The notes beneath the pieces were generated by a model. The model worked only from the letters and a program-made list of their open reading frames with translations, did not search any database and was not told where the DNA came from. This document shows, in pieces, positions 25,331-33,512 of a stretch of DNA of 45,313 bases (positions are counted from its first letter, which is position 1; each line of letters starts with the position of its first letter). The position numbers and the translations under genes are program-made. Origin of the DNA: Candidatus Desulfolinea nitratireducens (lineage in GTDB: Bacteria; Chloroflexota; Anaerolineae; Anaerolineales; Villigracilaceae); NCBI GenBank assembly GCA_014382535.1, contig JACNJN010000071.1, positions 1-45,313 on the forward strand. Reading direction: 5' to 3'.

Positions 25331-27013
25331 TTAGTTTGGAGATGGGTCAAAGGGTTGGATGAATATTACTTGCCACTCACCATTTTCTTCTTCCTTGATG
25401 GTCGAAGCTGGTGTGACCAGATGAATCCAGGTCCGACCAGGGTGTAAGGCAATTGGATTTTTATCAATATCTTCAAAATGGATTGGGCGTAAAAGTCCGT
25501 TTTTCTGCTCCCATTCCCGGTTGGCAGTAGACCAGTAGATTTTTCTGACCATCCCATCACGGAAGAGATAAGCAAAGCCCTTTTGGCTCATGCTCAGATC
25601 AATTTCCAACTGATTATGCCGAAATACGGCATGTTCTGCCTGCAAAACGATCACATTCTCAAAAAACTGCTGCCTCCCGCTCAGGCGGTCAGTGGCAGGA
25701 TGAAAAATCCCCGTTCCGTCGGCGTTATCTGTATAACGCAAATAGGATTGTGAAATCGGATCATATCGCCAGGCGGATTGGCTGATCTTGTGATAATAGA
25801 CAGAAATAGTTGTTGCCGGGTCGCCCGCGATATTGGGCAGGCTCTCGCTAAATAGATTTCCAGCATAGTTGACTTTCTGTCCGTCAACCTTATTCTCCTC
25901 AGCCAATTTTCGCATCTCTTCAACCGGCAGGAGGGCGCTATTTGGCGTGGACGTATCCACACCATAAACAATTCTGCAGGGATTGAGCTGGGCGAGAATG
26001 TCGGCTGGCGCACCGGCGAAGACCAGACAGCTATTGGTGAACATTTTGTTGATATTGTCGTATGTCAGCCGCCCGGAACGGATCGGGCCCACATAGGCTT
26101 CAAGAGGCAGGTACCAGGCCGGGGGTGTACCGGTAACGACGGGACTGGGGGTCGCAACTGGCTTTTCCAGCAGGAGCAGGCCTGCGTCCCAGGATGAATC
26201 GGCGGAAGATTGTCTGAAGGATTTTGTTCTTCCGGTGGTTAATTCCGCATCGCTATCCTGATCGTCATTTCCAATATTTGGATGGGTAAACTCGAAATTT
26301 TTTGTCCCAACAAATTCGATAAAATAGCTGTTTTCATTTGCCGGAATATCAAAGGCATAAAAGCCATTTGAATTTGTGGATGTGCTTTGGACAATTTCTG
26401 CGCTGTCTGCATTGTAGAGATGGACACAGATCCCACCCACACCGGCCTCCCAGGCATTTTGTACGCCATCCAGATTCTCATCAAGCCAGACCCGATTGCC
26501 GACCCAGTTTTCTGCTGGGGTGAATATAGTTTCCCTAACCGGGCAGCTTCCGGTGACGTTTTGAATACGACGGGGATAATCGCCATAGAAGACGCCCAAG
26601 AAGCGGGTGGTGGCCTCGCCGATATAATATTCAAAAATCCAGGGAGCAAATCCTGGCCCTGCCTGTGGACGTGCAGAGACCGGAATATTACTGATCGAGA
26701 CCAGCACTGCTGGCAGATCAAGCAGGGTGGGATCCTGAACAGCGCGACCGGTTAAAGGGTTATAACCAGATGGGAAATTCTCAATTTCAGGGCCATGGCT
26801 AACTGGCGTCAATCGTGGCTGTGGTGTCGGTGTGATCGTTATGGTTGGCGTTTGCGTTGGGGCGGATGTGGCTGTTGCCAAGAGGGGTATTGTCTTTGTT
26901 GCCGTGGGTGTTCCTTCAACAGTTGATGTGCTGATGCAGCCAGAAAATGATAGCATTCCCAAAAGAATAAGAATGCCTAGAAAGCATTTTTTCGATAATT
27001 TCACAGGATACAT
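25331..27013 (-). CDS. DUF3048 lipoprotein with inserted SdrD-B-like domain, paralogue 1
   Basis: This 560-residue surface lipoprotein has a signal peptide with lipobox LSFSGC (Cys26) and a Thr/Pro linker (about 35-70). The N-terminal half of a DUF3048 (YerB-like) domain follows (about 85-148: YNPLTGRAV, SARPQAGPGFAPWIFEYYIG). It is interrupted at about 170-282 by an SdrD-B/prealbumin-like beta domain (GNRVWLDENLDGVQNAWEAG, with TSTNSNGFYAFDI) and resumes at VGPIRSGRLTYDN. The C-terminal DUF3048 part contains NVIVLQAEH. ATG 27013 gives the normal signal peptide, but its ribosome-binding site is weak; a TTG at 27061 would add 16 residues and overlap the upstream gene. It is a tandem paralogue of the next gene. 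The function is unknown; an envelope-exposed binding role is likely. Confidence 0.8.
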   Translation of the reverse strand: MYPVKLSKKCFLGILILLGMLSFSGCISTSTVEGTPTATKTIPLLATATSAPTQTPTITITPTPQPRLTPVSHGPEIENFPSGYNPLTGRAVQDPTLLDLPAVLVSISNIPVSARPQAGPGFAPWIFEYYIGEATTRFLGVFYGDYPRRIQNVTGSCPVRETIFTPAENWVGNRVWLDENLDGVQNAWEAGVGGICVHLYNADSAEIVQSTSTNSNGFYAFDIPANENSYFIEFVGTKNFEFTHPNIGNDDQDSDAELTTGRTKSFRQSSADSSWDAGLLLLEKPVATPSPVVTGTPPAWYLPLEAYVGPIRSGRLTYDNINKMFTNSCLVFAGAPADILAQLNPCRIVYGVDTSTPNSALLPVEEMRKLAEENKVDGQKVNYAGNLFSESLPNIAGDPATTISVYYHKISQSAWRYDPISQSYLRYTDNADGTGIFHPATDRLSGRQQFFENVIVLQAEHAVFRHNQLEIDLSMSQKGFAYLFRDGMVRKIYWSTANREWEQKNGLLRPIHFEDIDKNPIALHPGRTWIHLVTPASTIKEEENGEWQVIFIQPFDPSPN

Positions 27014-27047
27014 CTTGAAAATATTGTACTTGAAAACCAGCTTTTGC

Positions 27048-28649
27048 TTAATACTCCCCAAACCCGGGAGGAGAAAAAATACGTACCTTCCATTGGTGTG
27101 TATTGAGTTCAGTGACTGAGCTATAGGGCGTTGCGATCAAAATCCACGTGTGGCCGGGGTGTAAAGCGATCGGATTTCCCTCCAAATCCTGAAAAGCAGG
27201 TGGGCGTCGAAATCCTGTCGATCTTTCGTAGTCAGTCGTGCGGGTACTCCACTTGATCTCATACTTCTGCCCATCTCGGAAAAGAATCCCTTTTTCAAGC
27301 ATACCCAATTCCATATGCATATCAGCGATGCGCGTAGCTAACACCTCATGCTCGACAAAAAGGACAATTAGATTTTCAAAAGATAGCTCACGTCCGGTCA
27401 ACTTATCAATATCTCGATGAAAAACAGTTTCTTCGCTGGCATTATCTACATAGCGTGCCCAACTCTTCGAAAGTGGATCATAGATCCATTTTGTCTGATT
27501 AACGGAGGAGACAAATATATCTACCTGATCTGCGGGAACTCCTCCTGCAGGCGGAAGTTCTGCAAATAAATTGCTGGCGTAGTTAAAATGACTCCCTCTG
27601 TTGATGGCATTTTTCTCTGAAATGGTTATCATGCGTTTAATTTCGAGCAGAGAACCTGCCCCGTTTTCCGTATTATGCACCTGTGAGCAAATTGGAAGTT
27701 TGTCTATTATCTCCCTCGTTGCACCAGAGATGATCAGGCAGCTATTTTGGAAAAAATTCTGGATGTGAATATAGAGCAAACGTCCAGACCGGATTGGCCC
27801 AACTTTCCCCCCAGGCAGGATCGAGGTCTGGTTTGGGGGTGGCATCAAGCCTGCATCTACCAGAAAATAATCATTCATAATCGGCAGCAAGCCCGTCATC
27901 CCGCTGAGGGGATCGGCATCACTATCCAATTTATCGTCGCCAAGATTAGCCGGGGAGAAATCCATTTTCTCAGGAGGGATGAATTCGATCTGATAGGTTT
28001 CCCCTTTCTCCACGGCGAATCCGTAATAACCATTTGAATCAGTGCTGGTTTCCTGGATGAGTTCGCCATTTGAATTATAGAGATTAACGCAAACGCCGCC
28101 TACGCCTGGCTCACCGGCATTTTGGATGCCATCCCCGTTTTTATCGAGCCACACAAAATTGCCCAGGATCTCCCCATTGTGGGAAAAGGGTTCGGTACGA
28201 ATTTCGCAATCCCCAACGAGAGCCTTTTCCTCAAAGGGCTGCTCTCCATAAAAGACGGCCAATAAGCGTGTTGTGCCCTCACCGATCAGGAACTCAAAAA
28301 CCCAGGGAGAAAATGACAACCCCGATTGTGGCCGGGCGCTAATCGGAAAATGCGGCACCGAAATGAGTAAGGCCGGCTCTTCCAATAAAGATGGATCGGA
28401 AACAGAAAGCCCAGTGAGAGGATTGATACCTTCTGGAAAATCCTCCTGATTTGGGCCAAAGCTGACAGTAGTTCCAATTGGCTGCGGAATTGGAGTGAAT
28501 GTTGGCGTGGGGGTTGGTGTTGCAGTATGCGAAGTTTCTCTTAATGGAATGGAAGAACTTGCAGTTTCCCTCTTTTTAGTACAGCCAGAAAATGACATTC
28601 CTATAAGAAGGAGGGTAATAGATAAAAAGAATATTTTTGATGATTTCAT
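27048..28649 (-). CDS. DUF3048 lipoprotein with inserted SdrD-B-like domain, paralogue 2
   Basis: This 533-residue lipoprotein has the same architecture as the gene that follows it. It has a signal peptide with lipobox MSFSGC (Cys23), a Thr/Pro linker (40-58) and a DUF3048 N half (75-140: INPLTGLSV, SARPQSGLSFSPWVFEFLIG). An SdrD-B-like insert follows (155-268: GNFVWLDKNGDGIQNAGEPG, with TSTDSNGYYGF and an AspxAspxAsp-type LDSDADPLSG), then the DUF3048 remainder from VGPIRSGRLLYIH. The two proteins align along their whole length but have diverged well, so the duplication is old. The Asp-rich loops of the insert suggest calcium binding, by analogy with Sdr B domains. Confidence 0.82.
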   Translation of the reverse strand: MKSSKIFFLSITLLLIGMSFSGCTKKRETASSSIPLRETSHTATPTPTPTFTPIPQPIGTTVSFGPNQEDFPEGINPLTGLSVSDPSLLEEPALLISVPHFPISARPQSGLSFSPWVFEFLIGEGTTRLLAVFYGEQPFEEKALVGDCEIRTEPFSHNGEILGNFVWLDKNGDGIQNAGEPGVGGVCVNLYNSNGELIQETSTDSNGYYGFAVEKGETYQIEFIPPEKMDFSPANLGDDKLDSDADPLSGMTGLLPIMNDYFLVDAGLMPPPNQTSILPGGKVGPIRSGRLLYIHIQNFFQNSCLIISGATREIIDKLPICSQVHNTENGAGSLLEIKRMITISEKNAINRGSHFNYASNLFAELPPAGGVPADQVDIFVSSVNQTKWIYDPLSKSWARYVDNASEETVFHRDIDKLTGRELSFENLIVLFVEHEVLATRIADMHMELGMLEKGILFRDGQKYEIKWSTRTTDYERSTGFRRPPAFQDLEGNPIALHPGHTWILIATPYSSVTELNTHQWKVRIFSPPGFGEY

Positions 28650-28670
28650 AATCTGCTACCCTTAAACTGG

Positions 28671-29156
28671 CTATTCTTTTCCCCAAGCCTCTTTAATGCG
28701 CTGGTATGTTTCTTCCAGCGCCTCGGGCAGGACGCGTGTTTCTCCAAGCGAAGACATGAAATTTGTGTCTCCCGACCAGCGCGGCACAACATGCAGGTGA
28801 ACATGGGGAGCAATCCCTGCGCCAGCGGCTTCACCGATATTTGCGCCCATATTAAATCCCTGTGGGCGATAGATGCTGCGCAGGACCCTCATTGATTGAG
28901 TGACCAGTTCCATCATTTCAGCGCGAGTATCCGCGTTTAGAACTTCGAGATTGGGTTTGTGAATATATGGAATTACAAGAATATGTCCGCTTGTATAGGG
29001 ATAACGATTCATGACCACATAGGATAGCTCGCCTCGGACAACGATCAGATTTTCTTTATTATCGGGCATCTTTTGAATTGTGCAAAAGACACAGCCCTCT
29101 TCATTTTTATGAGCTTGTATATATTTCATGCGCCAGGGAGACCAGAGATATTTCAT
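28671..29156 (-). CDS. HIT-family nucleotide hydrolase/phosphorylase
   Basis: This 161-residue histidine triad protein has the triad HVHLHVV at His118, His120 and His122, preceded by NMGANIGEAAGAGIAPH. The N-terminal C22-x2-C25 and the WSPWRMKYI start are typical of the AP4A-phosphorylase-like HIT branch seen in actinobacteria and Chloroflexota. It probably cleaves dinucleoside polyphosphates or AMP conjugates in the cytosol. The start is ATG 29156; the upstream bases lack a strong ribosome-binding site. It precedes the DUF3048 lipoproteins by 21 bp on the same strand, but a functional link is not evident. Confidence 0.9.
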   Translation of the reverse strand: MKYLWSPWRMKYIQAHKNEEGCVFCTIQKMPDNKENLIVVRGELSYVVMNRYPYTSGHILVIPYIHKPNLEVLNADTRAEMMELVTQSMRVLRSIYRPQGFNMGANIGEAAGAGIAPHVHLHVVPRWSGDTNFMSSLGETRVLPEALEETYQRIKEAWGKE

Positions 29157-29251
29157 AATTTTATTGATAAAATCAGCTTTATAAACCAGTAAACTGAGAA
29201 GAATGGAAGATCAAAAACGATTGTAGCAGAGAATGGTTTTTGCTGGTATGG

Positions 29252-29281
29252 TTGACAAGTCACCCTGCCTTAAAGTATCCT
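29252..29281 (+). promoter_or_regulatory. xseA promoter, probably leaderless
   Basis: TTGACA (29252-29257) and TATCCT (29276-29281) are separated by 18 bp. The -10 ends only seven bases before the xseA ATG, and no ribosome-binding site precedes that ATG. Transcription would begin at or next to the start codon. Confidence 0.6.
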
Positions 29282-29288
29282 CAATATA

Positions 29289-30506
29289 ATGAATCAGCCC
29301 TCTCTTTTCTCTTCCCCTCGCTGGACAGTTACCAGCCTGACCGCTTATCTGCGTGAAATCTTTGAATCAGATGAGATGCTGCGTGATGTTTGGATTCAGG
29401 GTGAAATCTCCAATCTCTCTCGCCCACGTTCCGGGCATATTTACTTTACCCTGAAAGATGGTGGAGCCGCCTTGCGGAGCGTCATGTGGCGCAGCAGCAC
29501 CGCCCGTTTGGCTCTTGACTTGCGAGAGGGCATGGCCGTTGAAGCTCATGGGTATCTCGGTATTTATGATGTAAGCGGGCAGTACCAGCTTTACGCCGAT
29601 GAGATTCGCCCCGTGGGCGAAGGTCTGCTTTATCAGGAATTTTTACGTTTGAAAGAAATGCTCGAGGCTGAAGGTCTCTTCGATGATGATCGTAAGCGAG
29701 TTATCCCTGAGTTACCTAAAAAGATTGGTATTATCACCTCGGCTACAGGCGCGGCTTTGCGAGATATGCTCAACACACTTCAAAGGCGGATGCCTCTTGC
29801 AGAAGTGATCCTCGCACCGACCACAGTCCAGGGCGACACAGCTCCACCGAAAATCATCGCTGCATTGGATGATTTGCTCCGCATCGTTCCTGACCTCGAT
29901 GTGATCCTGCTTGGACGCGGCGGTGGCTCCATCGAAGATTTGTGGGCATTTAACGATGAGCGCGTTGTGCGTGCTGTGGCGGCTTCACCGGTCCCCATCA
30001 TCTCTGGGGTTGGACATGAAACCGACTTCACCCTGACAGATTTTGCATCCGATCTGCGTGCAGCCACTCCCACCGCAGCAGCCGAATTGGCAACCCCGAT
30101 CACCATCGACGAATTACGCGGCGCGACGAGTTATTACGCCGACCAGCTTAAGATCCAAATTTCGAATGCACTGGATAAATATCATATTAACGTGGATGAT
30201 CTTTGCGTTCGCTTGGGGTATGCCTCTCCGCTGAAGCAAATCCAGCGGGACGCTCAATCTTTAGATGGGCTCTTGTATCGCCTTAACACCCGGCAAACCC
30301 ACCGTCAGGATTTGATGTGGACCAGGATAAAAGGAATGAATCGCCGTCTCGAGGCTCTCAATCCCCAGGCGGTTTTGGGGCGAGGGTATGCGGTCCTCAC
30401 CCGTCAAACAGACCAGAAAATTGTTGGCAGCGTGGACGATGCGAACGCGGGGGATGAGCTAAAGGTTCGCGTTGCAGATGGAGAATTTGGCGTAAAGGTC
30501 ACATAA
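29289..30506 (+). CDS. xseA: Exodeoxyribonuclease VII large subunit
   Basis: This is the 405-residue catalytic subunit of exonuclease VII, which degrades single-stranded DNA to oligonucleotides. The N-terminal OB fold (about residues 8-105) has WIQGEISNLSRPRSGHIYFT. The catalytic domain carries KKIGIITSATGAALRDML, LGRGGGSIEDLWAFNDE, ISGVGHETDFTLTDF and the DLRAATPTAAAE motif. A coiled-coil C-terminal part ends with NPQAVLGRGYAVLT. The length is slightly below the 440-456 of proteobacterial forms. It is followed at once by xseB, with which it forms the enzyme. No ribosome-binding site is seen, in line with a leaderless transcript. Confidence 0.96.
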   Translation: MNQPSLFSSPRWTVTSLTAYLREIFESDEMLRDVWIQGEISNLSRPRSGHIYFTLKDGGAALRSVMWRSSTARLALDLREGMAVEAHGYLGIYDVSGQYQLYADEIRPVGEGLLYQEFLRLKEMLEAEGLFDDDRKRVIPELPKKIGIITSATGAALRDMLNTLQRRMPLAEVILAPTTVQGDTAPPKIIAALDDLLRIVPDLDVILLGRGGGSIEDLWAFNDERVVRAVAASPVPIISGVGHETDFTLTDFASDLRAATPTAAAELATPITIDELRGATSYYADQLKIQISNALDKYHINVDDLCVRLGYASPLKQIQRDAQSLDGLLYRLNTRQTHRQDLMWTRIKGMNRRLEALNPQAVLGRGYAVLTRQTDQKIVGSVDDANAGDELKVRVADGEFGVKVT

Positions 30507-30516
30507 TGGAGATATT

Positions 30517-30738
30517 ATGACTGAGAAAAAAATTGAAAAAATGAGCTACGAGGAAGCTTTTGCCGAGTTGGAGACAATCGTGGCGACGCTTGAAAATGAA
30601 CAGACTTCGCTGGATAAATCAATGGCGCTTTTTGAACGAGGTCAGCATTTGAGCAGCCGTTGCACCTTTTTACTTGAAGAAGCGGAATTGAAAGTGAGGC
30701 AGCTTTCTGAAGATGGTTTGCTCGAGGCGGATGCATGA
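30517..30738 (+). CDS. xseB: Exodeoxyribonuclease VII small subunit
   Basis: This is the 73-residue helical small subunit of exonuclease VII. The signature is MSYEEAFAELETIVATLENE, then LDKSMALFERGQHL. GGAG lies five bases before the ATG. It begins 10 bp after xseA ends and overlaps the next gene by four bases (ATGA), so the three are translationally coupled. Confidence 0.96.
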   Translation: MTEKKIEKMSYEEAFAELETIVATLENEQTSLDKSMALFERGQHLSSRCTFLLEEAELKVRQLSEDGLLEADA

Positions 30739-31190
30739 ATAGCCCCGTAGATATATTTCAAAACCCGGTATTTTTGAGTTCGGTTATCGCCTGGGGTTTG
30801 GCGCAAATCATAAAAGTTCCTGTGGAATATTGGCGAACCAAAAGAATAAACTGGGCATTGCTGCTCAGCACAGGTGGAATGCCCAGTTCGCACTCGTCCC
30901 TGATGACCGGTGCGACCTATGGCGCAGGCCTTTTTGTAGGTTTTGATTCCCCTGTTTTTGCGGTGGTTTTTTCGATCACAATGATCGTGATCTACGATGC
31001 GACAGGTGTACGTCGTCAGGCTGGTTTCCATGCTGAGAAGATCAATTTATTAATTGGTGAGTTACTTAGTGGAGATTTCAAGGCAGAAAAAAAATTGCGC
31101 GAAGTGCTCGGGCACACGCCTCTGGAAGCGATAGCCGGGGTGATCCTTGGATTGATCGTCCCCCAGGTTCTATGGTTTTTGTGGAACTGA
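30735..31190 (+). CDS. Divergent PAP2 family membrane protein (DUF212)
   Basis: This 151-residue membrane protein has four to five hydrophobic segments and belongs to the divergent PAP2 (acid phosphatase/vanadium haloperoxidase-related) family. The family core is TGGMPSSHSSLMTGATYGAG, with the SSHS of the phosphatase motif, followed by VIYDATGVRRQAGFHAEKIN. It may act on an isoprenoid or phospholipid pyrophosphate, but the substrate is not known for the family. It shares a four-base overlap with xseB. A strong terminator follows at 31211. Confidence 0.88.
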   Translation: MNSPVDIFQNPVFLSSVIAWGLAQIIKVPVEYWRTKRINWALLLSTGGMPSSHSSLMTGATYGAGLFVGFDSPVFAVVFSITMIVIYDATGVRRQAGFHAEKINLLIGELLSGDFKAEKKLREVLGHTPLEAIAGVILGLIVPQVLWFLWN

Positions 31191-31210
31191 TTTAATTTTT
31201 TTCTTTTCTA

Positions 31211-31251
31211 AATGCAAAGAGCTTCCCGACGGGAAGCTCTTTGCATTTTTT
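31211..31251 (+). terminator. Terminator of the xseAB operon
   Basis: This is a perfect 17-bp stem (31211-31227 with 31231-31247) with a GAC loop and a T-run after the 3' arm. The T-rich tract on the left is weaker, so it chiefly serves the plus-strand operon. Confidence 0.92.
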
Positions 31252-31273
31252 GTATAGCAAGTATCAACAATGA

Positions 31274-31867
31274 TTATGGTGTTATCCACTTTATTGAGTC
31301 ATCCCTAATTTCCAGCGTATGCTTGTCAGGGTTTCCGATGCCATAACCGCCGCCAGAAACACTCTTGTTTTGTCCTACAAGCCACGCGTACATCGAAAAG
31401 GTTCCGTAAGGCACTGACATTACTACAGACTGATTTTTCTCGAGGGAAGGTACAAATAAATAGCCGCATTGATTGTGCGCGTTATTTGGCGAGAGATATA
31501 GTGAAATATTGGCTGTGCTTTTTGTAGTATTTACGATACGCATTGTTGACTCTGTCCCCGCCCAGCTGCCCAAGAACTGGTTACACCGATCTGTGTCTGG
31601 CGTATTTGTTATCTCAGGCAGCGCCAAAGTTGGAACAAGGGTCATTGTTGCTGTCGGAGGGACGGGGGTCGGTGTCTCTGTCGGAGGGACAGGTGTGGCT
31701 GTGGGCATTGCTGCAATTGTTTCAGCAGCCATTGTCCACGCCATGGCAAGGGCGGTTGCTTGCACATCTTCGCCGGTTAAAACCGGTGGGGCATCTTCGG
31801 CCGGGGTTCCTCCACAAGCACTCAGTAAAAAGCTGAGCGTAGCAAGGATGAGGGTTATCTTTTTCAT
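31274..31867 (-). CDS. Thr/Pro-linker lipoprotein A
   Basis: This 197-residue predicted lipoprotein has a signal peptide with lipobox LLSAC (Cys18). A Thr/Pro/Glu linker follows (about 54-85: TATPVPPTETPTPVPPTAT), then a C-terminal beta-rich domain (about 93-197) with RIVNTTKSTANISLYLSP, a single Cys pair (C94, C133) and VPYGTFSMYAW. The C-terminal domain resembles that of the gene upstream (NTTK, then ISL, then a hydrophobic strand and a VP/IP-x-G turn), so the two look like paralogues. No function is recognised. It probably sits on the outer face of the membrane. Confidence 0.7.
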   Translation of the reverse strand: MKKITLILATLSFLLSACGGTPAEDAPPVLTGEDVQATALAMAWTMAAETIAAMPTATPVPPTETPTPVPPTATMTLVPTLALPEITNTPDTDRCNQFLGSWAGTESTMRIVNTTKSTANISLYLSPNNAHNQCGYLFVPSLEKNQSVVMSVPYGTFSMYAWLVGQNKSVSGGGYGIGNPDKHTLEIRDDSIKWITP

Positions 31868-31894
31868 GTTATTTTCTTGAACTCCTGAAAATTA

Positions 31895-32608
31895 TTATTT
31901 TTCGACTTTAACTTTGTCTTTGGATATGACTATTGTGATGCTGTTGTTTTTATGTACGACAAAATAGTTGATCATGGGATCTTTGCCAACATAGACGATA
32001 GAGGCATAATTCCCTTCGGGAATAGTGAGTTTAATTCGTTCTCTTGGGGCAAGATCATATTCGATAATTGGATTATATCCACCTACTGTCGAACCTTGCA
32101 AGGAAATATAGACTCTAACCTTTGTGGTATTTTTTACATCGATTTTATATCTTGGCACACTGGCTGGAGGTTCATTGATACTGATAGGAGATGTAGGTGA
32201 GGGGAAAACACTTGTTGCAGTAATCTCACGGGTTGCCGTTGCAGTTCCGGCAGGAAGAGTGCCTTCTGGAGTCTCCGTTGCAGTTTCAGCGGGGAGGGTG
32301 CCATCTGGAGTTTCAGTTGGTGTGAGGGTCCCGTCAGGTGTTTCAGTTAGGGTAGCGGTGGCTGTTTCGGTGGAAGATACTACTTCGGTCGCAGTTGGTT
32401 CATCAGTGGGCGATTCTAGCATGGATGTCGCAAGTGCAGCTATCGCATCAAGCGTTTGCGCGACCTGGGTGTTGGCAGCTTCTTCTACCGTCGCTACAAC
32501 ATCAACAGGTGCGGACGTTGCATCCCCAGACCCTGGATTCAGAAAGTCTGGCACACAGGCACTCAAGCTAAGTAGAACGAGTGCCCCTGCAAATAAGATT
32601 TTCTTCAT
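31895..32608 (-). CDS. Thr/Pro-linker lipoprotein B
   Basis: This 237-residue predicted lipoprotein has a signal peptide with lipobox LSLSAC (Cys17). A helical segment (about 35-62) is followed by a low-complexity linker built on TETPDGTL-type repeats (about 75-135). The C-terminal beta domain (about 150-237) has YKIDVKNTTKVRVYISLQGS, LAPRERIKLTIPEGNYASIVY and a Lys-rich end. The start is ATG 32608, with GGGAGG six bases upstream; a longer start at 32635 overlaps the thioredoxin stop and is less likely. It lies 28 bases after the thioredoxin gene on the same strand. The function is unknown. Confidence 0.72.
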   Translation of the reverse strand: MKKILFAGALVLLSLSACVPDFLNPGSGDATSAPVDVVATVEEAANTQVAQTLDAIAALATSMLESPTDEPTATEVVSSTETATATLTETPDGTLTPTETPDGTLPAETATETPEGTLPAGTATATREITATSVFPSPTSPISINEPPASVPRYKIDVKNTTKVRVYISLQGSTVGGYNPIIEYDLAPRERIKLTIPEGNYASIVYVGKDPMINYFVVHKNNSITIVISKDKVKVEK

Positions 32609-32635
32609 GGCGACCTCCCTCGCATAGCGGGTCAT

Positions 32636-32974
32636 CTATTTGGCAACTTCCAGAAACTGAATAATTGTATCCCGCAACATTCCTTCAGGCAATGCGCCAA
32701 CCTGGCGATGAATGATCTTCCCGTTAGCAATAAAAAGCATTGTAGGGATCCCCTGAACACCGTATTTTTGTGACCATTGTGAGTCTTCATCCGTATTTAC
32801 TTTTGCGATCAAAACTTTACCTTCCAGCTCTTTTGCCAGTTTATCCAGGATTGGCGCAACCATTCGACAGGGAGCACACCACGGAGCCCAAAAATCAACC
32901 ACTACTGGTAGCGATGATTGCAATACAGTTTTCTCAAAGGCCGCATCTGTCACGTGAATAGGTTCGTTAACCAT
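32636..32974 (-). CDS. trxA: Thioredoxin
   Basis: This 112-residue thioredoxin has the active site WCAPCRM (Cys33 and Cys36) in VVDFWAPWCAPCRMVAPIL, and the cis-Pro loop is GIPTMLFIANGK. The length and motifs match the cytosolic TrxA type. GGAGG lies about eight bases upstream of the ATG. It follows the osmC gene by 17 bases on the same strand and precedes a lipoprotein gene. General disulfide reduction is the expected role. Confidence 0.95.
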   Translation of the reverse strand: MVNEPIHVTDAAFEKTVLQSSLPVVVDFWAPWCAPCRMVAPILDKLAKELEGKVLIAKVNTDEDSQWSQKYGVQGIPTMLFIANGKIIHRQVGALPEGMLRDTIIQFLEVAK

Positions 32975-32991
32975 GATTAATCCTCCACAAA

Positions 32992-33426
32992 TTATTCTGT
33001 GCTTTGACTGGGTGCAATAATTTTATAGTCCGAATTGATTTTTGCAGTTGATTTTAGCATTGCGCTTACCGAACAATATTTATCTTCCGAAAGCTGGATA
33101 GCCTGTTCCACATCTTTTTCCCTGATATCCTCGCCCCAGATCAAATATGTGACATTGATATCAGTATACACTTTTGGATGCGTATCTGCCCGCTTTCCAC
33201 TAACTTCAATTTGCAGATCACTGAACTTGACGCGCTTTTTATTTAAAAAATTGACAACATCAACGCCAGTACAACCAGCCAACGAAGCCAGTATCATTTG
33301 CATCGGTTTAATGCCGGGTTTCCCCTCCATTACGCCTAATTGCGCTGTCCCGCCCTCCCCATTTTCTCCCAGAAAGGCGCTTTCTCCCTGCCAGGTGACC
33401 TTAATATTTGTGGAAAAATCTCCCAT
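32992..33426 (-). CDS. OsmC family peroxidase-like protein
   Basis: This 144-residue OsmC/YhfA-type protein has the two conserved cysteines in LAGCTGVDVVNFL (about residue 53) and EDKYCSVSAML (about residue 117), the pair used for thiol-dependent peroxide reduction. The start is ATG 33426 with AGAGGTG upstream; an earlier in-frame start would add MCFLFHQRGVY, encoded by the ribosome-binding region. A TATACT -10 on the minus strand lies near 33464-33469. It is probably co-transcribed with thioredoxin, which could supply its electrons. The physiological peroxide is unknown. Confidence 0.9.
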   Translation of the reverse strand: MGDFSTNIKVTWQGESAFLGENGEGGTAQLGVMEGKPGIKPMQMILASLAGCTGVDVVNFLNKKRVKFSDLQIEVSGKRADTHPKVYTDINVTYLIWGEDIREKDVEQAIQLSEDKYCSVSAMLKSTAKINSDYKIIAPSQSTE

Positions 33427-33498
33427 ATAAACACCTCTTTGATGAAATAAAAAGCACAAGGCAGTATAACATAAAAGGCCTTCTCAAATTCATTATGT

Positions 33499-33504
33499 TA
33501 TAAT
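33499..33504 (+). promoter_or_regulatory. ftsY -10 box, very short leader
   Basis: A perfect TATAAT ends eight bases before the ftsY ATG at 33513, and no ribosome-binding site lies between. No good -35 is seen. As with xseA, the transcript would be leaderless or nearly so. Confidence 0.5.
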
Positions 33505-33512
33505 CGCTCGTT

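Noticed and set aside
31473-32627. Val/Ser-rich open frames on the plus strand opposite the lipoprotein genes
   Set aside because: The low-complexity translations come from the Thr/Pro codons of the lipoprotein linkers read in reverse.
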